A stretch of 45,419 bases of DNA from Treponema sp. (GTDB lineage: Bacteria; Spirochaetota; Spirochaetia; Treponematales; Treponemataceae). The translations under genes and the position numbers were made by a program. The notes below the pieces were generated by a model that saw only the letters and a list, made by a program, of their open reading frames with translations, was not told where the DNA came from and did not search any database. Of this stretch, positions 16,182-24,701 are shown piece by piece. The stretch spans positions 1-45,419 of the forward strand of contig JAFZYR010000019.1 of assembly GCA_017616165.1 (NCBI GenBank), written 5' to 3'. The number at the start of each line of letters is the position of its first letter. The first letter of the stretch is position 1.

Positions 16182-16385
16182 ATGCAAAAGAAAATTTACG
16201 TAGTCGGAATGTTTGATGATGATACAGCCGCAAAGGTTCAGGCTGCTGTTGCCGCAGTAGCAGGTGTAACAAATGCTGTTGCAAACTGCGAAAAATCTCA
16301 GGTTCTTGTTGATTATGGCGATGCAAGCCAGGAAGATGCAATTAATGCTGCAATTACCTCCTGCGGTGTAGACGTTATCGGCTAA
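16182..16385 (+). CDS. Small HMA-like (copper-chaperone-fold) protein lacking the metal motif
   Basis: The 67 residues follow the beta-alpha-beta pattern of heavy-metal-associated domains (start MQKKIYVVGMFDDDTAAKVQAAV; middle AGVTNAVANCEKSQVLVDYG). The CxxC metal site in loop 1 is replaced by FDDD, so it should not bind copper the usual way. The single cysteines at about residues 41 and 60 are elsewhere. The promoter predicts a leaderless mRNA starting at this ATG. It lies 8 bases before the hydroxyacid dehydrogenase gene, which has no ribosome site of its own, suggesting coupling. A role as adaptor or sensor is a guess. Confidence 0.72.
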   Translation: MQKKIYVVGMFDDDTAAKVQAAVAAVAGVTNAVANCEKSQVLVDYGDASQEDAINAAITSCGVDVIG

Positions 16386-16393
16386 TTAAAAAT

Positions 16394-17341
16394 ATGATAA
16401 AGCTCACAATTCTAGACGGTCATGCGGTAAATCCGGGTGATCTTCCATGGGATTTTTTAAAAAAGTATGCTGATATAACTGTTTATGAACGCACTTCACC
16501 CGAACAGGTTGTAGAACGTATCGGCAATTCTGATGCAATTTTTCTTAATAAAATCCAGATAACAAAAGATATTCTTGATTCCTGCCCCAACCTTAAGTAC
16601 ATTGGTGTACTTGCCACAGGCTATAATGTAATTGATTTAGACGCTGCCCGAAGTCACGGCATTGTCGTAACAAATATTCCAGCCTATTCCACAGACTCTG
16701 TTGCTCAACATGTTTTTTCATTTATTCTTTATTTTACAAACCAGGTTGCACAGCATAGTGAATCTGTTATGAAGGGCGACTGGGTAAAATGTCCTGATTT
16801 TTGTTACTGGAATTCAAGTCTTAGCGAGCTGGCAGGAAAAACACTTGGTATTTTTGGTTTCGGACATATAGGAAGCCGTGTTGCTCAGATTGCAAAAGCC
16901 TTTGGAATGAACGTAATCTGCTGCACACGCACACCAAAGCCAGATATGCCAACACCAGTAAGCTTTGAAGAACTCTTAAAGTGTTCAGATTTTTTGACAC
17001 TTCACGCACCGCTTACACCGCAGACAACAAATATTATCAATAAACAAAGCCTTGCCCTTATGAAGCCAACCGCTTACCTTATAAATACAGCACGAGGAGG
17101 CTTTATTGTAGAACAGGATTTAGCAGACTGCCTTAATGCCGGCGGTATTGCAGGCTTTGCAGCAGACGTGCTTTTGCAAGAACCAATGGCTGACGACAAT
17201 CCGCTGCTTGGGGCCAAAAACTGCATTATTACCCCGCACATTGCCTGGGCGCCGTATGAGACACGTAAGAGACTGCAGGGAATTGCAGAAGAGAATTTAA
17301 AGGCTTGGATTGATGGCAATCCGATTAATGTAGTGTCGTAG
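16394..17341 (+). CDS. D-2-hydroxyacid dehydrogenase (glycerate dehydrogenase-like)
   Basis: An NAD(P)-linked enzyme of the D-isomer 2-hydroxyacid dehydrogenase family, interconverting 2-oxo and D-2-hydroxy acids. The Rossmann motif is GKTLGIFGFGHIGSRVA. Catalytic residues are the Arg in LINTARGGFI, the Glu in VLLQEPM and the His in ITPHIAWAPYETR. At 315 residues and with YNVIDLDAARSHGIVVTNIPAYST it best fits hydroxypyruvate/glycerate dehydrogenase; D-lactate dehydrogenase is possible. Its TAG stop (17339-17341) is the edge of a palindromic repeat, so the last residues may be altered from the ancestral form. Confidence 0.88.
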   Translation: MIKLTILDGHAVNPGDLPWDFLKKYADITVYERTSPEQVVERIGNSDAIFLNKIQITKDILDSCPNLKYIGVLATGYNVIDLDAARSHGIVVTNIPAYSTDSVAQHVFSFILYFTNQVAQHSESVMKGDWVKCPDFCYWNSSLSELAGKTLGIFGFGHIGSRVAQIAKAFGMNVICCTRTPKPDMPTPVSFEELLKCSDFLTLHAPLTPQTTNIINKQSLALMKPTAYLINTARGGFIVEQDLADCLNAGGIAGFAADVLLQEPMADDNPLLGAKNCIITPHIAWAPYETRKRLQGIAEENLKAWIDGNPINVVS

Positions 17342-17411
17342 ATTGCCACGCACATCGTGCTCGCAATGACAAACACGTCATTGCGAGGAGCGTTAGCGAC
17401 GTGGCAATCTA
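17339..17411. repeat. Two type A palindromic repeats supplying two stop codons
   Basis: TAGATTGCCACG...CTCGCAATGAC (17339-17370) and GTCATTGCGAGG...GTGGCAATCTA (17377-17411) are inverted copies of one another. The TAG at 17339 ends the plus-strand dehydrogenase. CTA at 17409-17411 reads TAG on the minus strand and ends the GH31 gene. The whole gap between these convergent genes is repeat sequence, which may also stop transcription both ways. Confidence 0.85.
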
Positions 17412-19397
17412 CAACTTTTCAAAAACAGGAATATTTTCTATTGGTGTTTCAACTGTTACAGTTGCTCCACCTTCATATTCTTTGCCTGTAAAAATGTGCT
17501 TCCACTTTCCAGCTGGCAAATATACTTCGCGTTCAGTTTGTCCTGGATTCAAAACTGGTGCTACAAGATATTTATTTCCAAACATATACTGGTCCTTTAA
17601 TTCCCAACATTTTTCATCTTCAGGGAATTCATAGAACATAGTTCTCATGAGTGGACTTCCGTTTTTACTTGTTTCTTTCATGAGTTCTGAAACATATGGT
17701 TTTATAGATTCGCGGAGCTTTATCTGTGCTTCCATAATTTTCTGGGCCTCCGGACCGTAACACCAGATTTCGTTTGGCTGGCCAGTAAAAAGGTAGCCTC
17801 CGCCATAGCCGCGCTCCGGATCCTTGTCCAGAGGAGGAATATTGTGAGGATCACGATCTCCATGCAGACGCAGAATCGGGCTGAATACAGCAAACTGAAA
17901 CCAGCGCAAAAGCAGCTCTACAAAGCCCTTGTCGCTCACATCACCGTACATAAAGCCGCCGATATCTGTTGTCCACCACGGAATACCTGCAAGACCAATA
18001 TTCAAGCCTTCTACAATTGAGTCCTGCAAACATTCCCAGCTGGACTGAACGTCACCGTTCCACAAAACCTGGCTTAAGGTCTGGCTTCCAACCCAGGCAC
18101 AGCGTTCAAGGTTTGCAAAATCCTTATAGCCGGCTGCCTTCATTCCGTCATAAAAGGCCTGGCTGTAAAGCTTTGGATAAATATTCGAACAGGAAAGTGC
18201 AGTTCCCAGCTGGTAGCGGTAATTTCCGTAGTCATAAACGCTGTAATCAGGCTCGGCGTTATCAAGCCAGAACATATCTATGCCAAAGTCGGCGTAATTC
18301 TTTTTACAAATTTGCCAGAGGTATTCGCGGGCCTCAGGGTTTGTTGCATCAAAGGTAAGACAGTCACCGTTAAAGTCATAGGTCTGATTAGAACCACGCT
18401 CTGTGCGAACAAGATATCCCTTATCCAGCATCTCATAAAAGTGCGAGCATTTTTTATCTACGCTTGGCCATACGCTTACCATTACCTTTGTGCCCATTTC
18501 ATGAAGCTCATCACACATTGCCTTTGGATCAGGCCAGTATTCCTTGTCAAAGCACCAGTCTCCCTGACGTGGCCAGTGGAAAAAGTCTATTACCATTACA
18601 TCAAGATGAATGCCCATTTCCTTGTATTTGCGTGCGACAGTAAGAACCTCATCCTGTGTACGATAGCGAAGCTTACACTGCCAGAAGCCCAGATAATCCT
18701 CTGACATAACAGGAGCGCGTCCAACTGCAGCAGTAAAGTTTTCCATGATGGCAGCCGGTGTGTCTGCAACAGTAATCCAGTAGTCCAGCTGCTTTGTGCT
18801 CTGTGCAGACCATTCAGTTACGTTTTTGGCAAAGCTTGCACGGCCTACTGCAGGGTTATTCCACAAAAAGCCGTAGCCCAAAGAAGACACTGCAAAAGGA
18901 ATACTTATCTGACTATTGCGCTGAGCAAGCTCCAAAGAGCAGCCCTTCATATCAAGATAAGGAACCGGATACTGCCCCATGCCAAAGATTTTTTCTCCGT
19001 CATTTGGTTCAAAGCGTACGGTCAACTGATAGTCACCGCCGATTATACCGCGCCATTCACGGGCAACAACCTTGGTACAGTTTGAATGCCTGGTTGCCTG
19101 CGGGTCATAAGAACGGAAATATTCGTGAAGGATTCTTTTATCATCCTTGTAAAAGCTCAAAACTCCATTGGTATTCATGCGGGCACTTAGTCGTCCGTTT
19201 GTAATACAGGCCCCCTGCTCGTCTACGCTTATTTTTGCAGCACACTCTGCAACCTTTTGAGTAAGTCCCCACGGCAGGTCTTGCAAATCTCGTTCAAGAG
19301 TCGCACGCACACGCAGAGAATCCTTTCCCCAAGGTTCAATCATTAAGGTTTCGTTTCCTTTCTTAAATACGAGAGTGTTTTTTGCTTCGTAAAACAT
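17409..19397 (-). CDS. Glycoside hydrolase family 31 (alpha-xylosidase/alpha-glucosidase type)
   Basis: The 662-residue enzyme has the GH31 layout: an N-terminal beta-sandwich (to about 230), a TIM barrel (about 235-560) and C-terminal sheets. The nucleophile is D379 in FWLDNAEPD and the acid/base is D449 in LWNGDVQSSWE; PWWTTDIGGF and FSPILRLHG are also typical. The AEP ending after the nucleophile resembles alpha-xylosidase-like members more than plain alpha-glucosidases, but the sugar specificity is not certain. There is no signal peptide, so it should act on imported oligosaccharides. AGGAG precedes the ATG. It lies 15 bases after the transglutaminase-like gene on the same strand. Its stop is within a palindromic repeat. 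Confidence 0.92.
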   Translation of the reverse strand: MFYEAKNTLVFKKGNETLMIEPWGKDSLRVRATLERDLQDLPWGLTQKVAECAAKISVDEQGACITNGRLSARMNTNGVLSFYKDDKRILHEYFRSYDPQATRHSNCTKVVAREWRGIIGGDYQLTVRFEPNDGEKIFGMGQYPVPYLDMKGCSLELAQRNSQISIPFAVSSLGYGFLWNNPAVGRASFAKNVTEWSAQSTKQLDYWITVADTPAAIMENFTAAVGRAPVMSEDYLGFWQCKLRYRTQDEVLTVARKYKEMGIHLDVMVIDFFHWPRQGDWCFDKEYWPDPKAMCDELHEMGTKVMVSVWPSVDKKCSHFYEMLDKGYLVRTERGSNQTYDFNGDCLTFDATNPEAREYLWQICKKNYADFGIDMFWLDNAEPDYSVYDYGNYRYQLGTALSCSNIYPKLYSQAFYDGMKAAGYKDFANLERCAWVGSQTLSQVLWNGDVQSSWECLQDSIVEGLNIGLAGIPWWTTDIGGFMYGDVSDKGFVELLLRWFQFAVFSPILRLHGDRDPHNIPPLDKDPERGYGGGYLFTGQPNEIWCYGPEAQKIMEAQIKLRESIKPYVSELMKETSKNGSPLMRTMFYEFPEDEKCWELKDQYMFGNKYLVAPVLNPGQTEREVYLPAGKWKHIFTGKEYEGGATVTVETPIENIPVFEKL

Positions 19398-19412
19398 TGT
19401 GTTCTCCTGTTG

Positions 19413-21008
19413 TTAATATTGTATCTTCTTAAAGCTTTTTATAAGCTGGTCACGGTCCGGCATTTGAATTGAAGTATCAGATTCAGGAACGCTTACGGCC
19501 TTAAAAGCAGTCCAGGCATCCTCTAACGGAATAAGCATAGCTTCATCGCCAGCCTTTACCCATTGAGTATAACCGGTACGAAGAGCAAGGTCAAAGGTGT
19601 CGGTACAAAGAGTAATTTCGTAAGGAATCCATACACAGCCGTCGCTTACAACATAGCGTTTTCCAGGAATAAGATTGTCTGCATCCTCTACGCTTACACC
19701 GGAATCAAAGGCAATATAAATATGTCCCGGAATTGTTATAAAAGCAGTTTTTATTCCAATTGCCTCAAGCAGCGAGCAGTTCATAATTGAAAGGTCATCA
19801 CAGTCGCCGCCATGATAAGAAAGCGTCTGGTATGGAAACTGCAGAAAGTCTATTGTAAGTCCGCCGTTGTTATCAGTATAGGCAGAGGTCGGGTCAATTA
19901 CATAGTTTATTCCGTATTCCTTAAGGGCACAGAACAAGGCACCCGCATACTGAATATTTTCAGGAATATCACTGCGCAAAGAAGATTTTACGATTGACTT
20001 AACCTGGCGCGCAAATTTCTGTGCACACGAATCACGTGGAGAAACAAAGGCTGCTGCCTGTCTGTCATCCTCCCAGGTCATAGAGTTTCGGCTCAAGGTT
20101 GTAAAAGAAAGTGTTTCTGTAAAATCCTTGGACTTGTTCAAAAGCTTATATTCAACGGTAAGCTGCCCGGTAGTAACAGAATCGCTTAGCTGAGTAAGGA
20201 TATTTTCGTTTAGCAGGGCTGTTATAGAAACTTCGACTGACTGGCCCTGTTTGATTTTGTTATAGGAGGCAACCAAGGTGCGAACCAGCATGTACTGCTC
20301 ATTGTAAAAGTAAATGTGAACATCGGTAATGGCGGCTTCTTCGTTATTTACAAGCGTTACGGTTCCAAAAGGATTATCTGCATAATGCGCATAAAAAACC
20401 GGGAACAGCGGACTCAAATCTGTTTCGCTAACCTCAAGGTTTGAAGAATAGCGCATGCCCTTTGTAAAGTTATAGGTAATTCCAATTCCACCGTGAACTG
20501 TGTGTGCAAACTGTCTGTGTAAAAGATTAAGAGACTTGTAGCCGCCAAAAAGACTTACGTACAATTCGGGGAGAATATGAAAATCAAAAGCGAGTCTACC
20601 ACCGTAAAAAAAGCCTGTTTCAGAAGGAATGTTATTCTGCTTGCTCTGGGTAATGCTCCAGATTCCGCCAAAGGCTTCGGGCACCAGATAAAAGCGGTCG
20701 GTAATGCGCGCAGAATAGCTGAGTGATGCACCGTAATCAATATAGCGCTCAGAGTCAATTCCTTTTTCAAACATATTGAGGAAGGAGCCTTGGGCAGAAA
20801 TAAAGAGCTTGTCATTTGCACGCAAGGTAAGCGGAGAAAAATCAAGACTGAGCGAGCCACCCACACTTATGTCTCCAATGCCATTTAAAAAGTAAGTATA
20901 GGTTGGCAAAAGCCGTATCTGAAATTCAGAGGCATTTATGCGGGCACTTGGAACAAGGCCAAAGCAGGCGAGAACAAAAAGAATGGCAAGAGCTTTAATT
21001 TTTTTCAT
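19413..21008 (-). CDS. Envelope protein with beta-barrel-like and active-looking transglutaminase-like domains
   Basis: I start at ATG 21008 (MKKIKALAILFVLACFG, 531 residues), which gives a signal peptide and follows the upstream stop by one base (TAG A ATG). Residues 27-185 alternate aromatic strands like a small outer-membrane barrel. An Ig-like region follows (about 215-310). The C-terminal part is a transglutaminase-like fold with an intact triad: C403 in GGDCDDLSIM, H429 in IPGHIYIAFD and D435. Such domains act as thiol peptidases or cross-linkers. It is a paralogue of the gene just upstream, which has lost Cys and His. No named family is recognised; substrate and partner are unknown. 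Confidence 0.72.
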   Translation of the reverse strand: MKKIKALAILFVLACFGLVPSARINASEFQIRLLPTYTYFLNGIGDISVGGSLSLDFSPLTLRANDKLFISAQGSFLNMFEKGIDSERYIDYGASLSYSARITDRFYLVPEAFGGIWSITQSKQNNIPSETGFFYGGRLAFDFHILPELYVSLFGGYKSLNLLHRQFAHTVHGGIGITYNFTKGMRYSSNLEVSETDLSPLFPVFYAHYADNPFGTVTLVNNEEAAITDVHIYFYNEQYMLVRTLVASYNKIKQGQSVEVSITALLNENILTQLSDSVTTGQLTVEYKLLNKSKDFTETLSFTTLSRNSMTWEDDRQAAAFVSPRDSCAQKFARQVKSIVKSSLRSDIPENIQYAGALFCALKEYGINYVIDPTSAYTDNNGGLTIDFLQFPYQTLSYHGGDCDDLSIMNCSLLEAIGIKTAFITIPGHIYIAFDSGVSVEDADNLIPGKRYVVSDGCVWIPYEITLCTDTFDLALRTGYTQWVKAGDEAMLIPLEDAWTAFKAVSVPESDTSIQMPDRDQLIKSFKKIQY

Positions 21009-21009
21009 T

Positions 21010-22905
21010 CTACAGTCCAAGCTTGTTCTTAAGATTATCAAGACCAGTCTGAGCATTTTTGTTTGACGGATCCTGGGCAAGCACCTTCTGGTACATCTTC
21101 ATTGCGTTGTCGTAATCCTGTTCGATTGTATAAATGTTTGCAATGTTATTCATAGCGGCAACAGAGTTAACCTTGGCAAACTCAGCCTTTGCTTCCTTGT
21201 AGCGTTTTGCACGAACAAGAGCAACACCAATTTTGTTATGGTCACCGGTCTGCTTTACGCGTTCAACAATAGGATTTAAATCTGTCATTATGTAATTTGC
21301 AATTGCGGTATCCAGCTGATATGCAATATATGAGTCATCAATCACAGGAAGATTTTGCGAAGCTACATTAAATACAACAGGCTTATAAACAGACCAGGCA
21401 TCTTCAAGAAGAATAAACTCATACTCCCCTTCTTCATCATTCATAATCTGCTTGAGCACTTCGGATCCATGCTTACGGCACTGGGTAAAACCACCTTCAA
21501 AGCGAGACATTGCAAGCGGCAGATAAACAGTGTTGGCGTCTTCATCAACAAAAACTGATTCGGTATCTAAAAAATGATTTCCGACTGCACTTGCAGAAAG
21601 CGCTAAATCAACAAAAACAATAAAATCATCAGGAGTTGTCATATAGGCACAGCTTATACCCTGAGACTCAAGACATGACATAAGAAGAATGGCAAAGTCA
21701 TCATAGTCTCCGCTAAGACATTCCATAGTCTGTAATGGATAAAGGATTGAATCCTCTTCGTCGCTAAGATGATAATCTGTAAATGGAGTGAGCTTGTCTT
21801 CGGAATATGTAATGCCCGCACAGCGCAAAGCCAGGAACATGGCTGCAGTAAACTGAAGGTTTCGGTTCATACCAGTGGCAAGTTGATTTCGTGCAATGCC
21901 TGCAACAGTTTTGGCAAAGTTCTGTACCTCTGGAGTTTCAGAGGATACAAAGGTACTAAGCGCTGCCGTGTCGCTCCACACAAAGGCATTTCGATTATGA
22001 ACTGCAAGCGTAACACTCTGCTGAACCTTTCGCTTCTGGCCAAGCATCTGGTATTCAATTGTTACGTTACCGGGAATGAGCCCGTTTTCGCTGAATGACA
22101 TAATATCTTCGGAAAAATCAATAAAAAGAGGGATTTCCACACTCTTGTTCCGGTTGAGCCGCGAAATGGTTCCGCATTCAATTACGCTGGAGGTATATTT
22201 GTCGGCATCAAAGTAAATGTGAACGTTACGGATTTCGGCCGATTCGTGATTTGTAATTGTAAGCATGCCGCATTCATTATCGCGGTAAACACGGCTGAAC
22301 GAAGGATAGATGTCTCCGTACTGTTCAAGACTTACAGTAACAGCTTTGGTACGATTCTGCGAAGCGCCTACAGATTTGTTGATTTTTATTCCAATTCCGC
22401 CAAAAAAGCCGTTGTTAAAGGCACTGAAGTTCTGCTTTACGTATGAAAGATAACCGCCGTGAATGGTAAGAATAAAGTCCGGAGTAAATCTGAACCCAAG
22501 GTCTGCATAACCGCGGTAATAAAGTCCTGTTGGATTATAGGTATTGTAAACATCGTTTGCTTCGCGCACATTTACATAACCTGAGTTTGCACCAAAGCCT
22601 CCGCCAATTCCTGTATATATTCTGGAAAGCGGAAAAAAGTAAAGCCCAAAGTCAAGCCCGCCGCCATAAAGCTGAACAGGCTTAATAAAACCGGTCGGCT
22701 TAAAAAAAGTATAATTTGCTTCCAGACCAAAGGTCATAAAATTAAATAGATTAAGATCTGCCTGAACAAAGCCGGAAAAACCGATTGGCATTTCCTTTTG
22801 CAAAGAAATATTAACTGCCGGTGCCGCCGTAAAAGTAAAATCAACCGCACTAAGTGGAGCCGCCATCAAAAGCCCGGCCAGCACCCAAGAATAAAATCGC
22901 TTCAA
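21010..22905 (-). CDS. Envelope protein with degenerate transglutaminase-like domain and TPR tail
   Basis: Likely start is TTG at 22905 (LKRFYSWVLAGLLMAAPLSA), since GGGGAAG lies five bases before it and a signal peptide results; GTG at 22947 is the alternative. The protein (about 631 residues) shares the downstream gene's order: barrel-like N-terminus, Ig-like middle (NVHIYFDADKY against DVHIYFYNEQY), transglutaminase-like fold. Here the catalytic site reads SGDYDDFAIL, with Tyr for Cys, and TTPDDFIVF, with Asp for His, so it should be inactive. It adds C-terminal TPR repeats (about 535-625). A structural or regulatory partner of the active paralogue is the natural inference. The two genes are separated by one base. 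Confidence 0.72.
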   Translation of the reverse strand: MKRFYSWVLAGLLMAAPLSAVDFTFTAAPAVNISLQKEMPIGFSGFVQADLNLFNFMTFGLEANYTFFKPTGFIKPVQLYGGGLDFGLYFFPLSRIYTGIGGGFGANSGYVNVREANDVYNTYNPTGLYYRGYADLGFRFTPDFILTIHGGYLSYVKQNFSAFNNGFFGGIGIKINKSVGASQNRTKAVTVSLEQYGDIYPSFSRVYRDNECGMLTITNHESAEIRNVHIYFDADKYTSSVIECGTISRLNRNKSVEIPLFIDFSEDIMSFSENGLIPGNVTIEYQMLGQKRKVQQSVTLAVHNRNAFVWSDTAALSTFVSSETPEVQNFAKTVAGIARNQLATGMNRNLQFTAAMFLALRCAGITYSEDKLTPFTDYHLSDEEDSILYPLQTMECLSGDYDDFAILLMSCLESQGISCAYMTTPDDFIVFVDLALSASAVGNHFLDTESVFVDEDANTVYLPLAMSRFEGGFTQCRKHGSEVLKQIMNDEEGEYEFILLEDAWSVYKPVVFNVASQNLPVIDDSYIAYQLDTAIANYIMTDLNPIVERVKQTGDHNKIGVALVRAKRYKEAKAEFAKVNSVAAMNNIANIYTIEQDYDNAMKMYQKVLAQDPSNKNAQTGLDNLKNKLGL

Positions 22906-22952
22906 TTTGTCTTCCCCGATTCTTTGGTTTCTTCTATTAAAATACACACTAT

Positions 22953-22981
22953 ATTATACAGGATTTTTGGGGAAAATTCAA
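22953..22981 (-). promoter_or_regulatory. Promoter of the paired envelope protein genes
   Basis: On the minus strand TTGAAT (22981-22976), 17-bp spacer, TATAAT (22958-22953). Transcription would start near 22946, giving a leader of about 41 bases before the TTG start at 22905 with its GGGGAAG site. Confidence 0.7.
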
Positions 22982-23344
22982 AATTTTTAAGATTTTTTCA
23001 ATTTTTTTAAGAATTTTCATCAAATTTTTGTAATAAACCCCAAATTTTTTCCATATTAACTATAGATAAATTTATTTATAGGAGGTAACAATATGTTATC
23101 AACATTAAAACCATTTGAAGATCTGGATTTTACAGATGACTTCATTTTCTATCAGGTCATGCAGAATGATGATATTTGCATTTCTATTCTTGAACATCTG
23201 CTCAAAATCAGGCTGGATCACATCGAAAGGCAGGAAGTCCAGAAAGAACTCAAACCTTATTACGAAAGCCGCGGTGTAAGGTTTGATGCCTATGTAAAAG
23301 ACAGCTCCAGGATATTTAATGTGGAGATGATATGGTGAGTCTCT

Positions 23345-23582
23345 TGTCAATATCAAAGAACAAAAAAAGAGCAGGTTCGGAGTTTAACCGGTTTTGACCA
23401 CTATGATATTCGAGGATTCAACAAATTGTTTTACCTCAGGTCAATGGCCCGCCGAAAAAACTCTTACACTATGCAAACTGGAATCAGTTCTATCAAAAGA
23501 TAAAACTGTCCTGACATTTCGAACGAAGATAGTTACATAAGCCTATTTCTCCTGTTCCTGCCCCTTTTATTTACATAATTAA
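23345..23582 (-). ncRNA. Putative bridge-RNA region of the IS110-family element
   Basis: About 240 bases follow the transposase stop with no coding potential. Known biology: IS110-family elements encode a structured bridge RNA that pairs with target and donor DNA; in IS1111-type members it lies downstream of the transposase. Seen here: a 10-bp stem with AAAA loop (23485-23494 with 23499-23508), a second small stem (AACTG GAAT CAGTT, 23476-23489), and several blocks shared with the decayed copy at 44775-45049, for example AGGTCAATGG (23438-23447 and 44872-44881). Exact RNA ends are unknown. Confidence 0.55.
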
Positions 23583-24701
23583 TTAAGCGATATGATTCGT
23601 CATCATACCCCAAACAAAACATGCGAGTTCCCTGGCACATGCTGCCGAAACTTTGTTATAATTCAATCCGTTATTATCCAACCGCCTCATTCTTCTTCTT
23701 AATCTGGAAGAAGCCTTATCTGCATAATTAATTATTTCACTAGGCATTCCCATTTGCCGCTTTAATAAATATTCAGATTTTTGCGGACAGGAGCGCCTTA
23801 TTGCTTTTGCAGATTCAATTAATAACCGTCGAATAATTCTATTTCCCTGTTTTGTTATTCCTGTTGATCTGTCTGTTAGACCACTCGAATGACTTCCTGG
23901 ACATAATCCTGTATAACTTGCAAAATGACCTGCCGTTTTAAATCTATTGAAATCTCCAACTTCTGTAATTAAAGTCATTGCTGTCAGCGTATTAATACCT
24001 GAAATACATTTTAAAGCGCGAACCTTATCTTTTATCTCTTCAGTTTCCTGTAATTCTTCTAATTTCTTATCAAGAGTTTTTACTCTTTGAATCATTCTAA
24101 CAGCTTCAGCCAGATACTCTTCTTTACAAAAATTTAAATATTCAGAATTAAAATGAATAGTATTTACCCAAAGCATAAATTTTTTTGACCAATAAGTATT
24201 TTTCCCGCCATATGGATATGAAAATCCATTTGATAAAAGAAAAGACAAAAAGGACTGTTTTGCTCGCTTACATTCTTTCTGTGCAAAATGTCGCATTCTT
24301 ACAACTTCCCTTAACGCTTCAATATTTTCATTTGGTAAAACAACCTGCTTATACGAATGGAAAGCCAAAGACTTTGCCAATAATACAGAATCTGCTTTAT
24401 CAGTCTTTACCATCTTATCTCTTGTTGTTTTGGCAATAGATGTTGGTGCCATTACAACACAATTATAATTCCATTTAATCAAATCTCGACAAAGCTTAAA
24501 TCCAGTGGGACCTGCTTCGTAGCCGCTTAAAACAACAGCTCCGTTATTCATATCTGAAACTTTATCCAAATATTTCATTACACTTTTACTGTCTGCTTTC
24601 ATTTCTGTCTGAGCAAAAATCAGATTCTTTTCAGGCAAAAAAGAACTTAAATAATACGTGTCCTTATGGACATCAATTCCAACATAAATTACACTTTCCA
24701 T
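23583..24701 (-). CDS. IS110-family transposase
   Basis: The 372-residue recombinase has an N-terminal RuvC-like DEDD domain with D10 (YVGIDVHKD), E62 (SGYEAGP), D101 and D104 (KTDKADS). After a coiled-coil linker comes the C-terminal Tnp_20 domain (LKCISGINTLTAMTLITEVGDF), which includes the serine-bearing stretch SHSSGLTDRSTGITKQGN. AGGAGAC precedes the ATG. All expected catalytic positions are present and no frameshift is seen. The same C-terminal sequence (ARELACF-WGMMTNHIA) recurs at the right end of the window. Confidence 0.95.
   Translation of the reverse strand: MESVIYVGIDVHKDTYYLSSFLPEKNLIFAQTEMKADSKSVMKYLDKVSDMNNGAVVLSGYEAGPTGFKLCRDLIKWNYNCVVMAPTSIAKTTRDKMVKTDKADSVLLAKSLAFHSYKQVVLPNENIEALREVVRMRHFAQKECKRAKQSFLSFLLSNGFSYPYGGKNTYWSKKFMLWVNTIHFNSEYLNFCKEEYLAEAVRMIQRVKTLDKKLEELQETEEIKDKVRALKCISGINTLTAMTLITEVGDFNRFKTAGHFASYTGLCPGSHSSGLTDRSTGITKQGNRIIRRLLIESAKAIRRSCPQKSEYLLKRQMGMPSEIINYADKASSRLRRRMRRLDNNGLNYNKVSAACARELACFVWGMMTNHIA

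Noticed and set aside
22905..22947. GTG 22947 as start of the TPR-tailed envelope protein
   Set aside because: It lies at the predicted transcription start and gives a poor signal peptide; TTG 22905 has a proper GGGGAAG site. Not fully excluded.
23625..23645. TGGCAC-like match to a sigma-54 promoter
   Set aside because: It lies inside the transposase gene and lacks the TTGC half at proper spacing. I found no convincing sigma-54 site for the NtrC-type regulator in the window.
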